Source: Actinomadura latina NBRC 106108
GTDB taxonomy: Bacteria > Actinomycetota > Actinomycetes > Streptosporangiales > Streptosporangiaceae
Assembly: GCF_001552195.1 (NCBI RefSeq)
Contig: NZ_BCQS01000004.1
Span: forward strand, 1-64,000
Length of the DNA stretch: 64,000 nt
Direction: 5' to 3'
A program made the translations under genes and the position numbers. Under the pieces are notes generated by a model that did no database searches, was not told where the DNA came from, and was given only the letters and a program-made list of their open reading frames with translations. Shown here piece after piece: positions 18,201 through 25,974 of the stretch. Positions within the stretch are counted from its first letter, which is position 1. Every line of letters starts with the position of its first letter.

Positions 18201-19381
18201 GCGAGCGGCGCCCCTTCAGCGACCAGGACCAGGTCCTCCTGACGCTGCTGGCGGGGCACATCGCGCAGGGGCTCGTCCGCGCCCACCAGATCGACCAGCA
18301 GCGCGACACCGCCCTCGCCCTGCAGCGCGCCATCCTCGGGCCCGCCCGGCTCCCCGCCGGATTCGCCGTCCGCTACGAGCCCGCGGCCAGCCCGCTGGAG
18401 GTCGGCGGCGACTGGTACGACACCTTCGACCTTCCCGACGGCCGCATCGGCATCGTCGTGGGCGACTGCGTCGGCCGCGGCCTCGCGGCGGCCACCGTCA
18501 TGGGCCAGCTGCGCAGCGCCTGCCGCGCCCTCCTCCTCCAGGACGCCAGCCCCGCCCACACCCTCATGGCCCTCGACCACTTCGCCGCCGGCATCTCCGG
18601 AGCGAGGTGCACGACCGTCTTCTGCGGCGTCCTGAACCCCGGCACGGGCCGCTTCACCTACTCCAGCGCCGGGCACCCGCCCGCCATCCTCGCCCACCGC
18701 GACGGGACCACCGAACTGCTCGGGGGCGGCAGGTCCTTTCCGCTCGCCGTCAGGCCCGGCAGGCCCCGGCCCGACGCCGAGACCACCATCCCGGCCCGCG
18801 CCACCGTCCTGGTGTACACCGACGGCCTCGTCGAACGGCGGCGCCGCTCCCTGGACGACGGCATCGCCCAGGCCGGCCGGACCGTCCAGGACGGCCGCGA
18901 CCAGACCCTCGACGATCTCGCGACCCGCGTCATGGACCGCCTGGCGCCGCCCGGCGGCTACGACGACGACGTCGCGCTGCTGCTGTACCGGCACCCGGCC
19001 CCGCTGGAGGTGGCCTTCCCCGCCGAGTCGTCCCAGCTCGCCCCCGTCCGCGAAGCCCTCCGCGACTGGCTCGCCCAGTGCCGGCTGTCCCGCCGCGCGG
19101 CGCAGAACGTCCTGGTGGCCGCCGGTGAAGCCTGCGCGAACGCCATCGAACACGGACACCGCGACACCCCCGGCCGCATCGTCAGGCTGCGCGCCGAGGT
19201 CGACGTCGACCGCCTGCACCTGACCATCGCCGACTCGGGCCGGTGGAAGACGCCCCGGCCGGACCCCCACTCCGACCGCGGCCGCGGCACGGCCCTGATG
19301 CGCGCGCTGATGCAGCAGCTCACGATCACGCCCGGTCCCGACGGCACCACCGTCCGCATGAACACAAGAATCGAGCCATGA
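15206..19381 (+). CDS. Giant PAS-GAF-kinase-REC-PAS-GAF-PP2C-ATPase sensor
   Basis: A 1391-residue multidomain signalling protein. In order: a PAS-like domain (about 30-165), a GAF-like domain (170-335), HisKA (SHEFRTPLN, His near 366), HATPase (NLLSNALKF, DTGIGVPAAE, GSGIGLALVKE), a receiver with a complete acidic pocket (VADDNGDM, VVSDVMMP), a second PAS (about 770-900), a GAF-like stretch, SpoIIE PP2C (VGGDWYDT, GDCVGRG, YDDDVALLL) and an RsbW-type serine-kinase domain at the C-terminus (GEACANAIEHG). It therefore joins His-Asp phosphorelay and STAS partner switching in one chain. GGAAGGAC precedes the GTG start. Its stop overlaps the STAS gene that follows (ATGA), which is presumably its target. 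Confidence 0.9.
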   Translation: MTRPDGGEHGVPAAAGTDVFGADHEVGRHLAAVDWAATPLGPPAAWPQSLRTAVSILLSSRFSMWMAWGPELTFFCNAAYRRDTLGRKYPWALGRPAREVWAEIWDDIGPRIDTVLTTAEATWDDALLLFLERSGYTEETYHTFSYSPLRDDAGTVVGMLCVVSEETERVIGERRMATLRDLGSDLSAVRTESEALAFAHRQLDRNRQDLPFTVTYLFDEAGAARLASATGLSAGHPAAPPALPAGGTGPGAVWPAAALARGESVLVPLNGGPFTGLPAGGWSQPPVQALVVPLLQQGDAPYGFLVAALNRYRPLEEGYRGFVELTAGHLAAGIASARSYQAQQRRAEELAELDRAKTTFFSNISHEFRTPLNLIMGPVEELRGRLADAGDDVRQDLEVVHRNGLRLGKLVNALLDFSRIEAGRMQATYEPADLPAVTAELASVFRSAIDRAGLDFDVDCPPLPEPVHLDHGMWEKVILNLLSNALKFTFDGGIRVSVRAEDGHARVTVADTGIGVPAAEMPRLFERFHRIENARSRSNEGSGIGLALVKELIGLQGGTITADSREGEGTRFTIRLPFGTAHLPAGALGSPGAPAVSETADPYVQEALRWLPGEPAGHGTPPDAAGAPSSDPASPEGPAAAATVLVADDNGDMREYLGRLLRGAGYRVGTAADGRAALEAVRRDAPDLVVSDVMMPRLNGLELVAELRADPRTAAVPVLLLSARAGQEASIEGLRAGADDYLLKPFAAADLLARVRANVELARMRNHHARWRTALVDSLQEAFFVCDEDGAVIEINAAFTDVLGYGPADLPYSRVHPWWPDEETDPEAHRMVADAVATLLGRVRGTYTIPVDHRDGHRLWITTSFNHVHDPDTGRRVVVGTFRDVTAEHYAIQRESALAALSLRLAGAAGLPDALAGALDELRELWQARRVLAVLFTDGEPPVLTSTDPDLTWQALPERRRRELGALRAHPTLTPSAEHPAAITLEHPRGTLAVWVELSERRPFSDQDQVLLTLLAGHIAQGLVRAHQIDQQRDTALALQRAILGPARLPAGFAVRYEPAASPLEVGGDWYDTFDLPDGRIGIVVGDCVGRGLAAATVMGQLRSACRALLLQDASPAHTLMALDHFAAGISGARCTTVFCGVLNPGTGRFTYSSAGHPPAILAHRDGTTELLGGGRSFPLAVRPGRPRPDAETTIPARATVLVYTDGLVERRRRSLDDGIAQAGRTVQDGRDQTLDDLATRVMDRLAPPGGYDDDVALLLYRHPAPLEVAFPAESSQLAPVREALRDWLAQCRLSRRAAQNVLVAAGEACANAIEHGHRDTPGRIVRLRAEVDVDRLHLTIADSGRWKTPRPDPHSDRGRGTALMRALMQQLTITPGPDGTTVRMNTRIEP

Positions 19382-19695
19382 CCGCACTCTTGACCCTCAC
19401 CACCGGTCAGCGCCCGGACGGCGCGGCGATCCTGACGGCCGCCGGTGAGATCGACATGAGCAACAGCCAGACTCTCGCCGCCGCCATCGACACCGCCCTC
19501 GCCGGCACCGGCGGCCGCCTCGTCCTGGACCTCACCGCCGTCGAATACCTCGACAGCGCCGGGCTGAGCATCCTCTTCGCGCGCGCCGAGCGCCTCGAAC
19601 TGATCGCTCCGCCCCTCCTGGAGCCCGTCCTCACCCTCTCGGGACTCGCCGACCTCGCGACCGTCCGGACGACACCGCAGGCCGACCCCCGCTGA
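19378..19695 (+). CDS. STAS anti-anti-sigma factor, second copy
   Basis: A 105-residue STAS protein with the phospho-site YLDSAGLSIL (S60). Its ATG overlaps the stop of the giant sensor gene (ATGA), so the two are translationally coupled. The sensor's PP2C and C-terminal ATPase domains are the likely phosphatase and kinase for S60. A Pro/Asp-rich tail ends the protein. Confidence 0.9.
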   Translation: MTALLTLTTGQRPDGAAILTAAGEIDMSNSQTLAAAIDTALAGTGGRLVLDLTAVEYLDSAGLSILFARAERLELIAPPLLEPVLTLSGLADLATVRTTPQADPR

Positions 19696-20008
19696 GCACG
19701 GAGGCCGCGCGTCAGCCGGCCGCCTGCTGAGACCGCGGGTCGCGATGGACGGGGCGAGCGGCCTCCCGAAGCCCAAAGCTGACGCTCCCCGTTTGCGCAG
19801 GGGGTTCTATGGACCCCGCGCTACAACAGGTGCACACTGCGGGCCATGGTCGATGCGCGGCACCTGCTTGGGCCGGACGGGATACGGGTCGATGTGGTCA
19901 CACTGGAGGACGGCGACCTTGCCCTTGCGCAGGCCCATCACCGCGACGCCCGTGCACCACACTGGGCGCTCCGCATGACGCTTCGCGCCCAGTGCCCGCG
20001 AGGCAGGA
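19696..20008. other. Gap with a possible truncated ORF
   Basis: No confident gene is seen. A short plus-strand reading frame from 19846 (MVDARHLLGPDGIRVDVVTL, then LEDGDLALAQ) has protein-like composition for about 40 codons. It then runs into the 3' end of the minus-strand stress-protein gene with low-quality sequence. It could be the 5' remnant of a small gene truncated by rearrangement. No ribosome binding site is evident. Confidence 0.3.
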
Positions 20009-20854
20009 TCATCCCGCGCGATGCGGCACGACGGCGACCGTGCACGGGGCGTGCTTGAGCAGCGCGTCACTCGTCGCGCCCAGGGACAGCGACTCGACGA
20101 CGCCCGTGCCGCGGGCGCCCACCACCGCGAGGGTGGCGTCCTCGGCCGCCTCGAACAGGGCCTCGCGCGGCGACTTCAGGACCAGCGACGTCGTGGCCTG
20201 GACGTGGGGGTACTTCACGCGCCAGGGCGCCACGGCGCGTTCCAGCACGGCGCCGGACACGCGGCGCAGCTTGTCCTCGTCGCCGAACAGCGAAAGGTCG
20301 CCGTCGGGCGCCGCGCCCGGTTCCCAGCATCCGTACACCGCGCGCAGCCGCCAGCCGCGCAGGGCCGCCTCCTCGAACGCCAGCGCCAGCGCCGCGTCCG
20401 CGCCCGCCGAACCGTCCACGCCGGCCACCACCAGCCCATCGCGCGGCCCGGCCGCCCGGACGACCACCACGGGACGGTCCGCCGCGGCCGGCACTCGCAG
20501 CGCCGTCGACCCCACAGGAATCTCATCCGGCTCGTGCGACCCGACCACGATCAGCTCGGCGTCCCGCCCTTCGCTCAGCAACGCCGGAGCGGCACTGCCG
20601 TCCCGGAGCCGCTTGCGGACCGTCAGGTTCGGTGCCAGCTCCCGCGCGAGCGTCACACCGTGGTCGAGGAGGTGCTCGCCCATCCGGCGGATGATGGCCT
20701 CGCCCTCGTAGTCGATGTAGCTGATCGGGTACGGCCAGCGCCATGCGTGGACGACCGTGAGCGGCAGCCGCCGCAGCTGCGCCTCCTTCACCGCCCACCG
20801 CAGAGCCCGCTCACTGTCGCCGGTTCCGTCGTAGCCCACGGTCACGTGGCTCAT
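20009..20854 (-). CDS. Tandem universal stress protein (UspA type)
   Basis: A 281-residue protein with two UspA domains. The start at 20854 is chosen because AGGAGGA lies 6-7 bases upstream and the protein then begins MSHVTVGYDGTGDSERALRW. Each repeat ends with an ATP-binding type loop (VGSHEPDEIPVGSTALRV, GARGTGVVESLSLGATS). Such tandem Usps are typical of DosR dormancy regulons in actinobacteria. A DosR-like box lies 55 bases upstream (20909-20923), with two more shared with the divergent CBS gene. Hypoxia or stress survival is the expected role. Confidence 0.9.
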   Translation of the reverse strand: MSHVTVGYDGTGDSERALRWAVKEAQLRRLPLTVVHAWRWPYPISYIDYEGEAIIRRMGEHLLDHGVTLARELAPNLTVRKRLRDGSAAPALLSEGRDAELIVVGSHEPDEIPVGSTALRVPAAADRPVVVVRAAGPRDGLVVAGVDGSAGADAALALAFEEAALRGWRLRAVYGCWEPGAAPDGDLSLFGDEDKLRRVSGAVLERAVAPWRVKYPHVQATTSLVLKSPREALFEAAEDATLAVVGARGTGVVESLSLGATSDALLKHAPCTVAVVPHRAG

Positions 20855-21192
20855 CGCGTCCTCCTCTGATCGGCACTTCCATCCCATCGCCGGACAGGTC
20901 TCCTTCCCAGGGCCGAAGGGCCCATCCCACCGGGACCTCCGCCGCCCGCTCCCTGCTCACCGCACGGTGGCGCCGGCACCTGGACGCAAGGCGCAGATCG
21001 GGGCGAAGGTCCCAGCCGGCGGGGACCGTCGGCACTGACCCGCGGGCCCTCGGCGCGGCAGGCTGGAAGCGACTCAGGGAGGTCGCCGATGTGGATCATG
21101 CCCGAGCGCGCACAGCGCCGAGTCGCGGTCCGCGCCGGCCGCATCCCGCGTCCGAGGCTCCCCGAGCCCGCGAGCACCCCCAGGAGGAGACC
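20855..21192. promoter_or_regulatory. Divergent promoter region with three DosR-like boxes
   Basis: Between the divergent Usp and CBS-BON genes lie three 15-base elements of one pattern: 20909-20923 (minus strand GGGCCCTTCGGCCCT), 20999-21013 (minus strand GGGACCTTCGCCCCG) and 21022-21036 (plus strand GGGACCGTCGGCACT). They resemble DevR/DosR half-palindromes (GGGAC...GnCCC). The last two are an inverted pair separated by 8 bases. No coding sequence is seen. Confidence 0.65.
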
Positions 21193-21873
21193 ATGAAACG
21201 CCGGACGGTCCAGGACGTCATGACCACGAGCGTCGTGACGGTGGCAGAAGAGACCCCGTTCGCCGAGATCGCCGACGCGATGGCCGAGCACCGCATCAGC
21301 GGGATGCCCGTCCTGGACGCCGCGGGACACGTCACCGGCATCGTCACCGAGGCCGACCTGCTCCGCAAACAGGAGTTCAAGGACGGCGACCACCGGCCGT
21401 GGCCGGCCCGGCTGCGGCGCCACGCCGAGGCGGAGACGAAGGCCGCGGCCGTGGACGCCCGGGGGCTGATGAGCGCGCCGGTCGTCTCCGTCGCCCCGCG
21501 CACCTCCATCGCCCAGGCCGCCCGGCTGCTGAACGCCCGCGGCTACAAGGCGATGCCCGTCCTCGACGAGGACGGCCGGCTCGCCGGCATCGTGGCCCGC
21601 CGTGACCTGCTGCGCGTCTTCCACCGCTCCGACGCCGAGATCCGGGACGAGGTCATCCAGGACGTCCTGGTCACCAAGCTCTGGCAGGACCCTGGCGAGT
21701 TGCACGTCCGCGTCCAGGAAGGGGTCGTCCACCTCACCGGGCGCGTCGAGCAGAAGAGCCTCATCCCCATCATCGTCCGCCTGACCGCCGCCACCGAAGG
21801 CGTCGTGGACGTCGTCCACACCCTCGGCTACGACCACGACGACACCCGCCCCGCCCCCTACCCCCGAGCTTGA
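21193..21873 (+). CDS. CBS-CBS-BON domain protein
   Basis: A 226-residue protein with two CBS domains (residues ~8-60 starting VQDVMTTSVVTV, and ~95-150 starting ARGLMSAPVVSV) and a C-terminal BON domain (~155-215, LHVRVQEGVVHLTGRVEQ). The start at 21193 is set by AGGAGGAG just upstream. CBS pairs bind adenine nucleotides and BON domains bind membranes or phospholipids. The architecture is common in DosR-like regulons. It is divergent from a Usp gene and shares the boxed promoter region, so co-induction is likely. Confidence 0.9.
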   Translation: MKRRTVQDVMTTSVVTVAEETPFAEIADAMAEHRISGMPVLDAAGHVTGIVTEADLLRKQEFKDGDHRPWPARLRRHAEAETKAAAVDARGLMSAPVVSVAPRTSIAQAARLLNARGYKAMPVLDEDGRLAGIVARRDLLRVFHRSDAEIRDEVIQDVLVTKLWQDPGELHVRVQEGVVHLTGRVEQKSLIPIIVRLTAATEGVVDVVHTLGYDHDDTRPAPYPRA

Positions 21874-21891
21874 GCGTGTGGATGGAAGGCC

Positions 21892-22773
21892 TCAGGGCTT
21901 CTTCACATCCGGGTCCCGCTCGTGGACGACGGCGACCGGGCTCGGCGCCTCGTGCAGCACGCCCCTGGTGACCGCGCCGAGCAAGGTCCTGGGGGACGAT
22001 CCGATGCCGCGGTCGCCGACCACGAGCAGCAGCGCGTCCTGGGCGTTGTCGGTCAGGACGCGCTGGGCGCGTTCCATGACGAACCGGTACTCCACGGCGA
22101 CATCGGGATAGTCGGCCAGGCACGGCTCCACGGCGGCGGCGAAGCGCGCCTTGGCCCGCTCCTTGACGGCCTGGGGCTCGGTGAACGGCAGCCGCTCGGG
22201 GCCGGGCAGGGCGGCGGGGTCCCACCACGCGCACACCAGCGTCACCGCGGCATCGCGGAATGTGGCCTCCTGCAAGGCGAACCGCAGCGCGGCCTCACTT
22301 GCCGGAGAGCCGTCGATCCCGACGACGATCCGCTTCGCGCCGTGCTCCTGCTCATGCTCGGGGACCACGATCACGGGACGGTCGGCATGCGCGGGCACGT
22401 GCAGGGCCGTGGAGCCGATCGGCAGCTTGTCGAAACCGCCCGCGCCCCGCGCGCCGATCACGATCAGGGCCGCGTCCGCCGACGCGTCCAGCAGCGCCCC
22501 GGGCGGCGTGCCCTTCACCAGCAGCGGCCGGACGTCCAGCCCCGGGACGGCCTCCCGTGCGAGCCGGACGCCGTCCTCCAGCGCCAGCGTGCCCATACCG
22601 CGGACGATAGCCAGGGCGTTCTCGTCCTGCGGGCTCAGCGGATAGGGCCAGGTCCATGCGTGGCAGACCAGCAGGGGCACCCCGCGCAGGGACGCCTCAC
22701 CCGCCGCCCAGCGCAGCGCCCGCTCGGCGGCCGGCGAGGCGTCGAAGCCCACCAGAACAGGTCGTCCTTCCAT
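21892..22773 (-). CDS. Tandem universal stress protein, second copy
   Basis: A 293-residue double-UspA protein. The start MEGRPVLVGFDASPAAERAL at 22773 has GGAGGTG upstream and is preferred over the longer frame. The nucleotide-binding loops GARGAGGFDKLPIGSTALHV and GDRGIGSSPRTLLGAVTRGV are intact. It is convergent with the CBS-BON gene. A DosR-like box (AGGACCCTGGGCCCT) at 22847-22861 lies 74 bases upstream. Confidence 0.9.
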   Translation of the reverse strand: MEGRPVLVGFDASPAAERALRWAAGEASLRGVPLLVCHAWTWPYPLSPQDENALAIVRGMGTLALEDGVRLAREAVPGLDVRPLLVKGTPPGALLDASADAALIVIGARGAGGFDKLPIGSTALHVPAHADRPVIVVPEHEQEHGAKRIVVGIDGSPASEAALRFALQEATFRDAAVTLVCAWWDPAALPGPERLPFTEPQAVKERAKARFAAAVEPCLADYPDVAVEYRFVMERAQRVLTDNAQDALLLVVGDRGIGSSPRTLLGAVTRGVLHEAPSPVAVVHERDPDVKKP

Positions 22774-22846
22774 GCGGCTCACCTCCTTCTTCCGAGCCTT
22801 CCCGACTGCGGCCGCGGTCATCAGACGCATGGGTCCACCGGTCCGG

Positions 22847-22861
22847 AGGACCCTGGGCCCT
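22847..22861 (+). promoter_or_regulatory. DosR-like box upstream of Usp gene
   Basis: AGGACCCTGGGCCCT fits the window-derived pattern GGGACcTTcGGCcCT at 12 of 15 positions and lies 74 bases before the Usp start at 22773. Binding is inferred. Confidence 0.5.
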
Positions 22862-22913
22862 GTGGACGGAAGCCGCGGCCACCGCTCGGATGGCCGCGGC
22901 TCCAGAGTGGCCG

Positions 22914-23954
22914 TCAGCGGGACAGGACGACCTTGAGGGCGCCGGTATCGGCGGCGTCGGCGAAGACGTCGTAGGCCTTGGCGAACTCATCGAGGGTGAA
23001 GTGGTGGGTGATGAACCGTGCGGCGTCGATGTGCCGGCCGGCGACCAGGCGGAGCAGGGTCGGCGTGGACGACGTGTCGACCAGGCCCGTGGTGATGGTG
23101 ATGTCACGGATCCACTGCTCTTCCAAGTGCAGGGTCGCCGGAGCGCCGTGCACGCCGATGTTGGCGATGTGGCCGCCCGGCCGGACCAGCGCGACCGCCG
23201 TCTCGAAGGTCGCGGGCACGCCGACGGCCTCGATGGTCACGTCCGCGCCGAGCCCGCCGGTGAGCTCCCGGACGGCCTCGAGCGGGTCTTCGCGGGAGTT
23301 GTTGACGGTGGTGTCGGCCCCGAACCGCTTGGCCGCCTCCAGGCGGCTGTCGGCGAGGTCGATCGCGATGATGCTGCTCGGGCTGAACAGCCGCGCTCCC
23401 ATGATCGCCGACAGCCCGATCGGGCCGGCGCCCACCACCGCGACCACATCGCCCGGACGGACGGCGCCGTTGAGCACGCCGACCTCGTAGCCGGTCGGGA
23501 GGATGTCGGCCAGCATCAGCACGTCCTCCGCCGGCACCCCCTCGGGCACCGGGTACACCGACGTGTCGGCGAAGGGCACCCGCACGTACTCCGCCTGCGT
23601 CCCGTCGATCTTGTGGCCGAGGATCCAGCCTCCGCCGCCCAGGCACTGCCCGTAGCGGCCCTCGCGGCAGAACCGGCAGGTCCCGCACGCGGTGATGCAC
23701 GACACCAGTACCTGGTCGCCGGGCTTGACCGTCCGTACGGCGGGGCCGACCGCCTCGATCGTCCCGACCGCCTCGTGCCCGAGGATCCGCCCGTCGGTCA
23801 CGGCCGGCACGTCTCCCTTGAGGATGTGCAGGTCCGTCCCGCAGATGGTCACCGCGTCGACCCGCACGATCGCGTCGCCGTCCTCGACGATCTGCGGCTT
23901 GGGCACCTCCTCCCACGCCTTGTTCCCGGGGCCGTGGTACACCATGGCTCGCAT
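22914..23954 (-). CDS. Zinc-dependent alcohol dehydrogenase
   Basis: A 346-residue medium-chain dehydrogenase. The catalytic-zinc region is TICGTDLHILKG plus GHEAVGTIEAVG. The structural-zinc site has four cysteines (CITACGTCRFCREGRYGQC). The NAD(P) motif is VVGAGPIGLSAI. AAGGAGG lies 6 bases before the ATG. Genes of this type sit in DosR regulons, where they probably reoxidise NADH using aldehydes during hypoxia. Two tandem boxes (24017-24052) precede it. The substrate is unknown. Confidence 0.92.
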   Translation of the reverse strand: MRAMVYHGPGNKAWEEVPKPQIVEDGDAIVRVDAVTICGTDLHILKGDVPAVTDGRILGHEAVGTIEAVGPAVRTVKPGDQVLVSCITACGTCRFCREGRYGQCLGGGGWILGHKIDGTQAEYVRVPFADTSVYPVPEGVPAEDVLMLADILPTGYEVGVLNGAVRPGDVVAVVGAGPIGLSAIMGARLFSPSSIIAIDLADSRLEAAKRFGADTTVNNSREDPLEAVRELTGGLGADVTIEAVGVPATFETAVALVRPGGHIANIGVHGAPATLHLEEQWIRDITITTGLVDTSSTPTLLRLVAGRHIDAARFITHHFTLDEFAKAYDVFADAADTGALKVVLSR

Positions 23955-24016
23955 GACGCGCCTCCTTCATCGGTTCGGCTGCGTTTTCAGCGTCTCCCCG
24001 GGCGGGACGGTGCTGT

Positions 24017-24052
24017 AGTGCCCAACGTCCCCGCCCGCGGGCCTAACGTCCT
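24017..24052 (-). promoter_or_regulatory. Tandem DosR-like boxes upstream of alcohol dehydrogenase
   Basis: On the minus strand, GGGACGTTGGGCACT (24031 to 24017) and AGGACGTTAGGCCCG (24052 to 24038) follow each other with a 21-base period, two helical turns. They lie 63-98 bases before the dehydrogenase start at 23954, and the distal one overlaps the stop of the DUF4389 gene. Tandem boxes are typical of strongly DosR-dependent promoters. Confidence 0.6.
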
Positions 24053-24726
24053 TGCCCGGCCACTGCGGCGCTCTCCTCGGGCGCGGGCTCCGCGGCGCCC
24101 ATGTCGAGCCGGAACGGCGGATACCGGTCGGTCATCAGGAAGGCGTAGCCGGCCACCCGCAGTGCCCAGCGGTTCATGCCCATGACGAAGTCGAAGATGC
24201 CGCGCAGGTAGCGCGTGGTGAACAGCAGCGCGACGGCGGCGATGAGCACCAGCACGGCGACCAGGCCGGGGACGTCCCGGCCGGCGTCGTCCCCGGCCAT
24301 GCCGCCGCCGGTGAACAGGGCGATCACCAGGTAGTGCGGGATCGCCAGCAGCCACCACTTCACCAGCACCAGCCCCCGCGACAGCCGCTCCGGATAGTCG
24401 ATGTGCAGGCGGGCGGGATGATCGGGGACGTCCTTCAGCGTGAACGGCGGGTACCGGTCGGTCGCCAGCGCGCCGTATCCGTAGAAGGCCACCCGCCACG
24501 CCCACCGCAGCACGCCGAGATTGAACTCGAAGATCGGCCGGGGGTAGCGGCCCGTGAACAGGATCGCGAAGAACGCGACCACGGTCAGCACCGCGAACCC
24601 GATCCCGAGGAAGAACAGCACGATGTAGTGCGGAATCAGCAGCAGCCATTTCACCAGCCACAGCCACCGCGACAGCGGCTCGTCCAGCCGGCCCTCCACC
24701 CGGACCGGTTCCTGCCGACCGTTCAT
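24043..24726 (-). CDS. DUF4389 integral membrane protein
   Basis: A 227-residue membrane protein with two similar halves. Each half has an R-W/K-W segment followed by two membrane spans and a TGRYPR- or TTRYLRG-like motif, then W-R-V-A-(F/G)-Y and DRYPPF. That tandem arrangement is characteristic of DUF4389. The start at 24726 ([14 protein letters not shown]) has GGGAGG 6 bases upstream. Function is unknown. It is often encoded near Usp and dormancy genes, and a palindrome GGACCTAGGTCC lies at 24840-24851, about 114 bases upstream. Confidence 0.85.
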   Translation of the reverse strand: MNGRQEPVRVEGRLDEPLSRWLWLVKWLLLIPHYIVLFFLGIGFAVLTVVAFFAILFTGRYPRPIFEFNLGVLRWAWRVAFYGYGALATDRYPPFTLKDVPDHPARLHIDYPERLSRGLVLVKWWLLAIPHYLVIALFTGGGMAGDDAGRDVPGLVAVLVLIAAVALLFTTRYLRGIFDFVMGMNRWALRVAGYAFLMTDRYPPFRLDMGAAEPAPEESAAVAGQGR

Positions 24727-24839
24727 ATCGGCCTCCCAGCGGTCGAGCACCCGGCCCCCAGAACCAGCCAGGCGGCACCTATACCAACGGTCGCCGCCTA
24801 TGGCCGGCAGGCTGTAGAGAGATACGTCCGCACCCTCCA

Positions 24840-24851
24840 GGACCTAGGTCC
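24840..24851. promoter_or_regulatory. Palindrome GGACCTAGGTCC
   Basis: A perfect 12-bp palindrome lies between the LacI gene's 3' end and the DUF4389 gene start. It resembles a symmetric DevR/DosR site (GGGAC...GTCCC), but fits the asymmetric 15-base pattern seen at the other boxes less well. Confidence 0.45.
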
Positions 24852-24886
24852 CGCCGTGCTCGCACGACCTCACCGCGCACGCCCGG

Positions 24887-25936
24887 TCATGGGCGGGTGC
24901 TGCTTCTGCGGACGATGGTCCACGACGCGGCCTGGGAACTCGCGGGCTGCCCGAGCGCCGCCAGCGCGCATGACGCGCCCTGGTCGCGCAGCGACTGCGC
25001 GACCGTCGTCAGTCCGAGCCGGGCCGCCACCGCAGCGTCGTCCCACCCGGTGACCGCCACATCGCCGGGCACGGCGCGGCCGGCGGCACGGACGGCGCGG
25101 AGGGCGCCGGCCGCCTGCTGGTCGCTCATGGCGGCGATCGCGTCCGGCGGTTCGGCGGAGGCCAGCAGGGTCGCCGTGATCCGCTCGGCCTCGGCCGCGT
25201 CGTTGCGCGCGCATACCGCGACGGTCACGTCCCGCCAGGCCGTGCCGGCCTCCTCGGCCGCTCGCCGGTAGCCCTCCAGCCGTTCACGCGTCACCGGGAA
25301 CGGGACGTCCGCGATGCCGGCGCCGCTGGTGATCGCGCTGATCCGGTCCCGGGACAGCGGGAAGCTCACCACCGCCGGACGTCCGGCGTCCGCGAAGGCG
25401 ATGGCGCCCACGGCATGCGCGGCGGCACGGTTGTCGATGCCCACCAGCTCCAGGCCGCCGACCGCCGGCCCCCCGTGGACCACCGCGGGACGCCTCGTGG
25501 CGCGGACGGCGGCCAGGACCGGGTCATCGTCGGACGTGGTCCAGACGATGAACCCGTCGACGGCGGCATCGGCGATCCGCGGCACGTCGCCGGGGCCGCC
25601 GGTGATCGGCAGGATGGTCACGCCATAGCCCTGATCGGCGCAGACATCGGCGATCCCCGCCAGGAAGGACACCGCCTGGGGGTCGTCGAAGGCGTAGCTC
25701 AGATGCTCGCCCATGACCACACCGAGCGTGCGGGTGCTGCCGCGGCGCAGCGACCGCGCGCTGGGGTCGGGCCCGGCGTACCCGAGCCGGGCCGCCGCCG
25801 CCAGCACCTTCGACCGGGCCCGCTCGGAGACGCGGTCCGGCCGGTTGTAGGCGTAGGACGCGGTCATGACCGACACGCCGGCCAGCTCGGCCACCTGCGC
25901 GAGGGTCACCCGCCCGGAGCCCGCGGAGGATGCCAT
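24887..25936 (-). CDS. LacI-family transcriptional regulator
   Basis: A 349-residue regulator. The N-terminal LacI HTH is VTLAQVAELAGVSVMTASYA, followed by the hinge region and a periplasmic-binding-protein-like sensor domain (TLGVVMGEHLSYAFDDPQ onward) with a GWDDAAVA motif near the C-terminus. The ATG at 25936 with AAGGTGG upstream is chosen over a longer frame that would run through the divergent MFS gene. It is divergent from an MFS transporter, and a 20-bp palindrome between them is the likely operator. The inducer is unknown; sugars or nucleosides are usual in this family. Confidence 0.88.
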   Translation of the reverse strand: MASSAGSGRVTLAQVAELAGVSVMTASYAYNRPDRVSERARSKVLAAAARLGYAGPDPSARSLRRGSTRTLGVVMGEHLSYAFDDPQAVSFLAGIADVCADQGYGVTILPITGGPGDVPRIADAAVDGFIVWTTSDDDPVLAAVRATRRPAVVHGGPAVGGLELVGIDNRAAAHAVGAIAFADAGRPAVVSFPLSRDRISAITSGAGIADVPFPVTRERLEGYRRAAEEAGTAWRDVTVAVCARNDAAEAERITATLLASAEPPDAIAAMSDQQAAGALRAVRAAGRAVPGDVAVTGWDDAAVAARLGLTTVAQSLRDQGASCALAALGQPASSQAASWTIVRRSSTRP

Positions 25937-25954
25937 GACGTCCACCTTAACGGC

Positions 25955-25974
25955 TATGTGTATCGTTACACATA
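25955..25974. promoter_or_regulatory. Probable LacI-type operator
   Basis: TATGTGTATCGTTACACATA is a perfect 8-bp inverted repeat with a 4-base spacer, in the 37-base gap between the divergent lacI-type gene and the MFS gene. It touches the first base of the MFS ATG (25974). Repression of both genes by the LacI protein is inferred. Confidence 0.7.

Noticed and set aside
16034-19387. 1117-codon minus-strand frame opposite the giant sensor gene
   Set aside because: Low-complexity Gly/Arg/Val-rich antisense shadow of a clearly recognisable multidomain protein.
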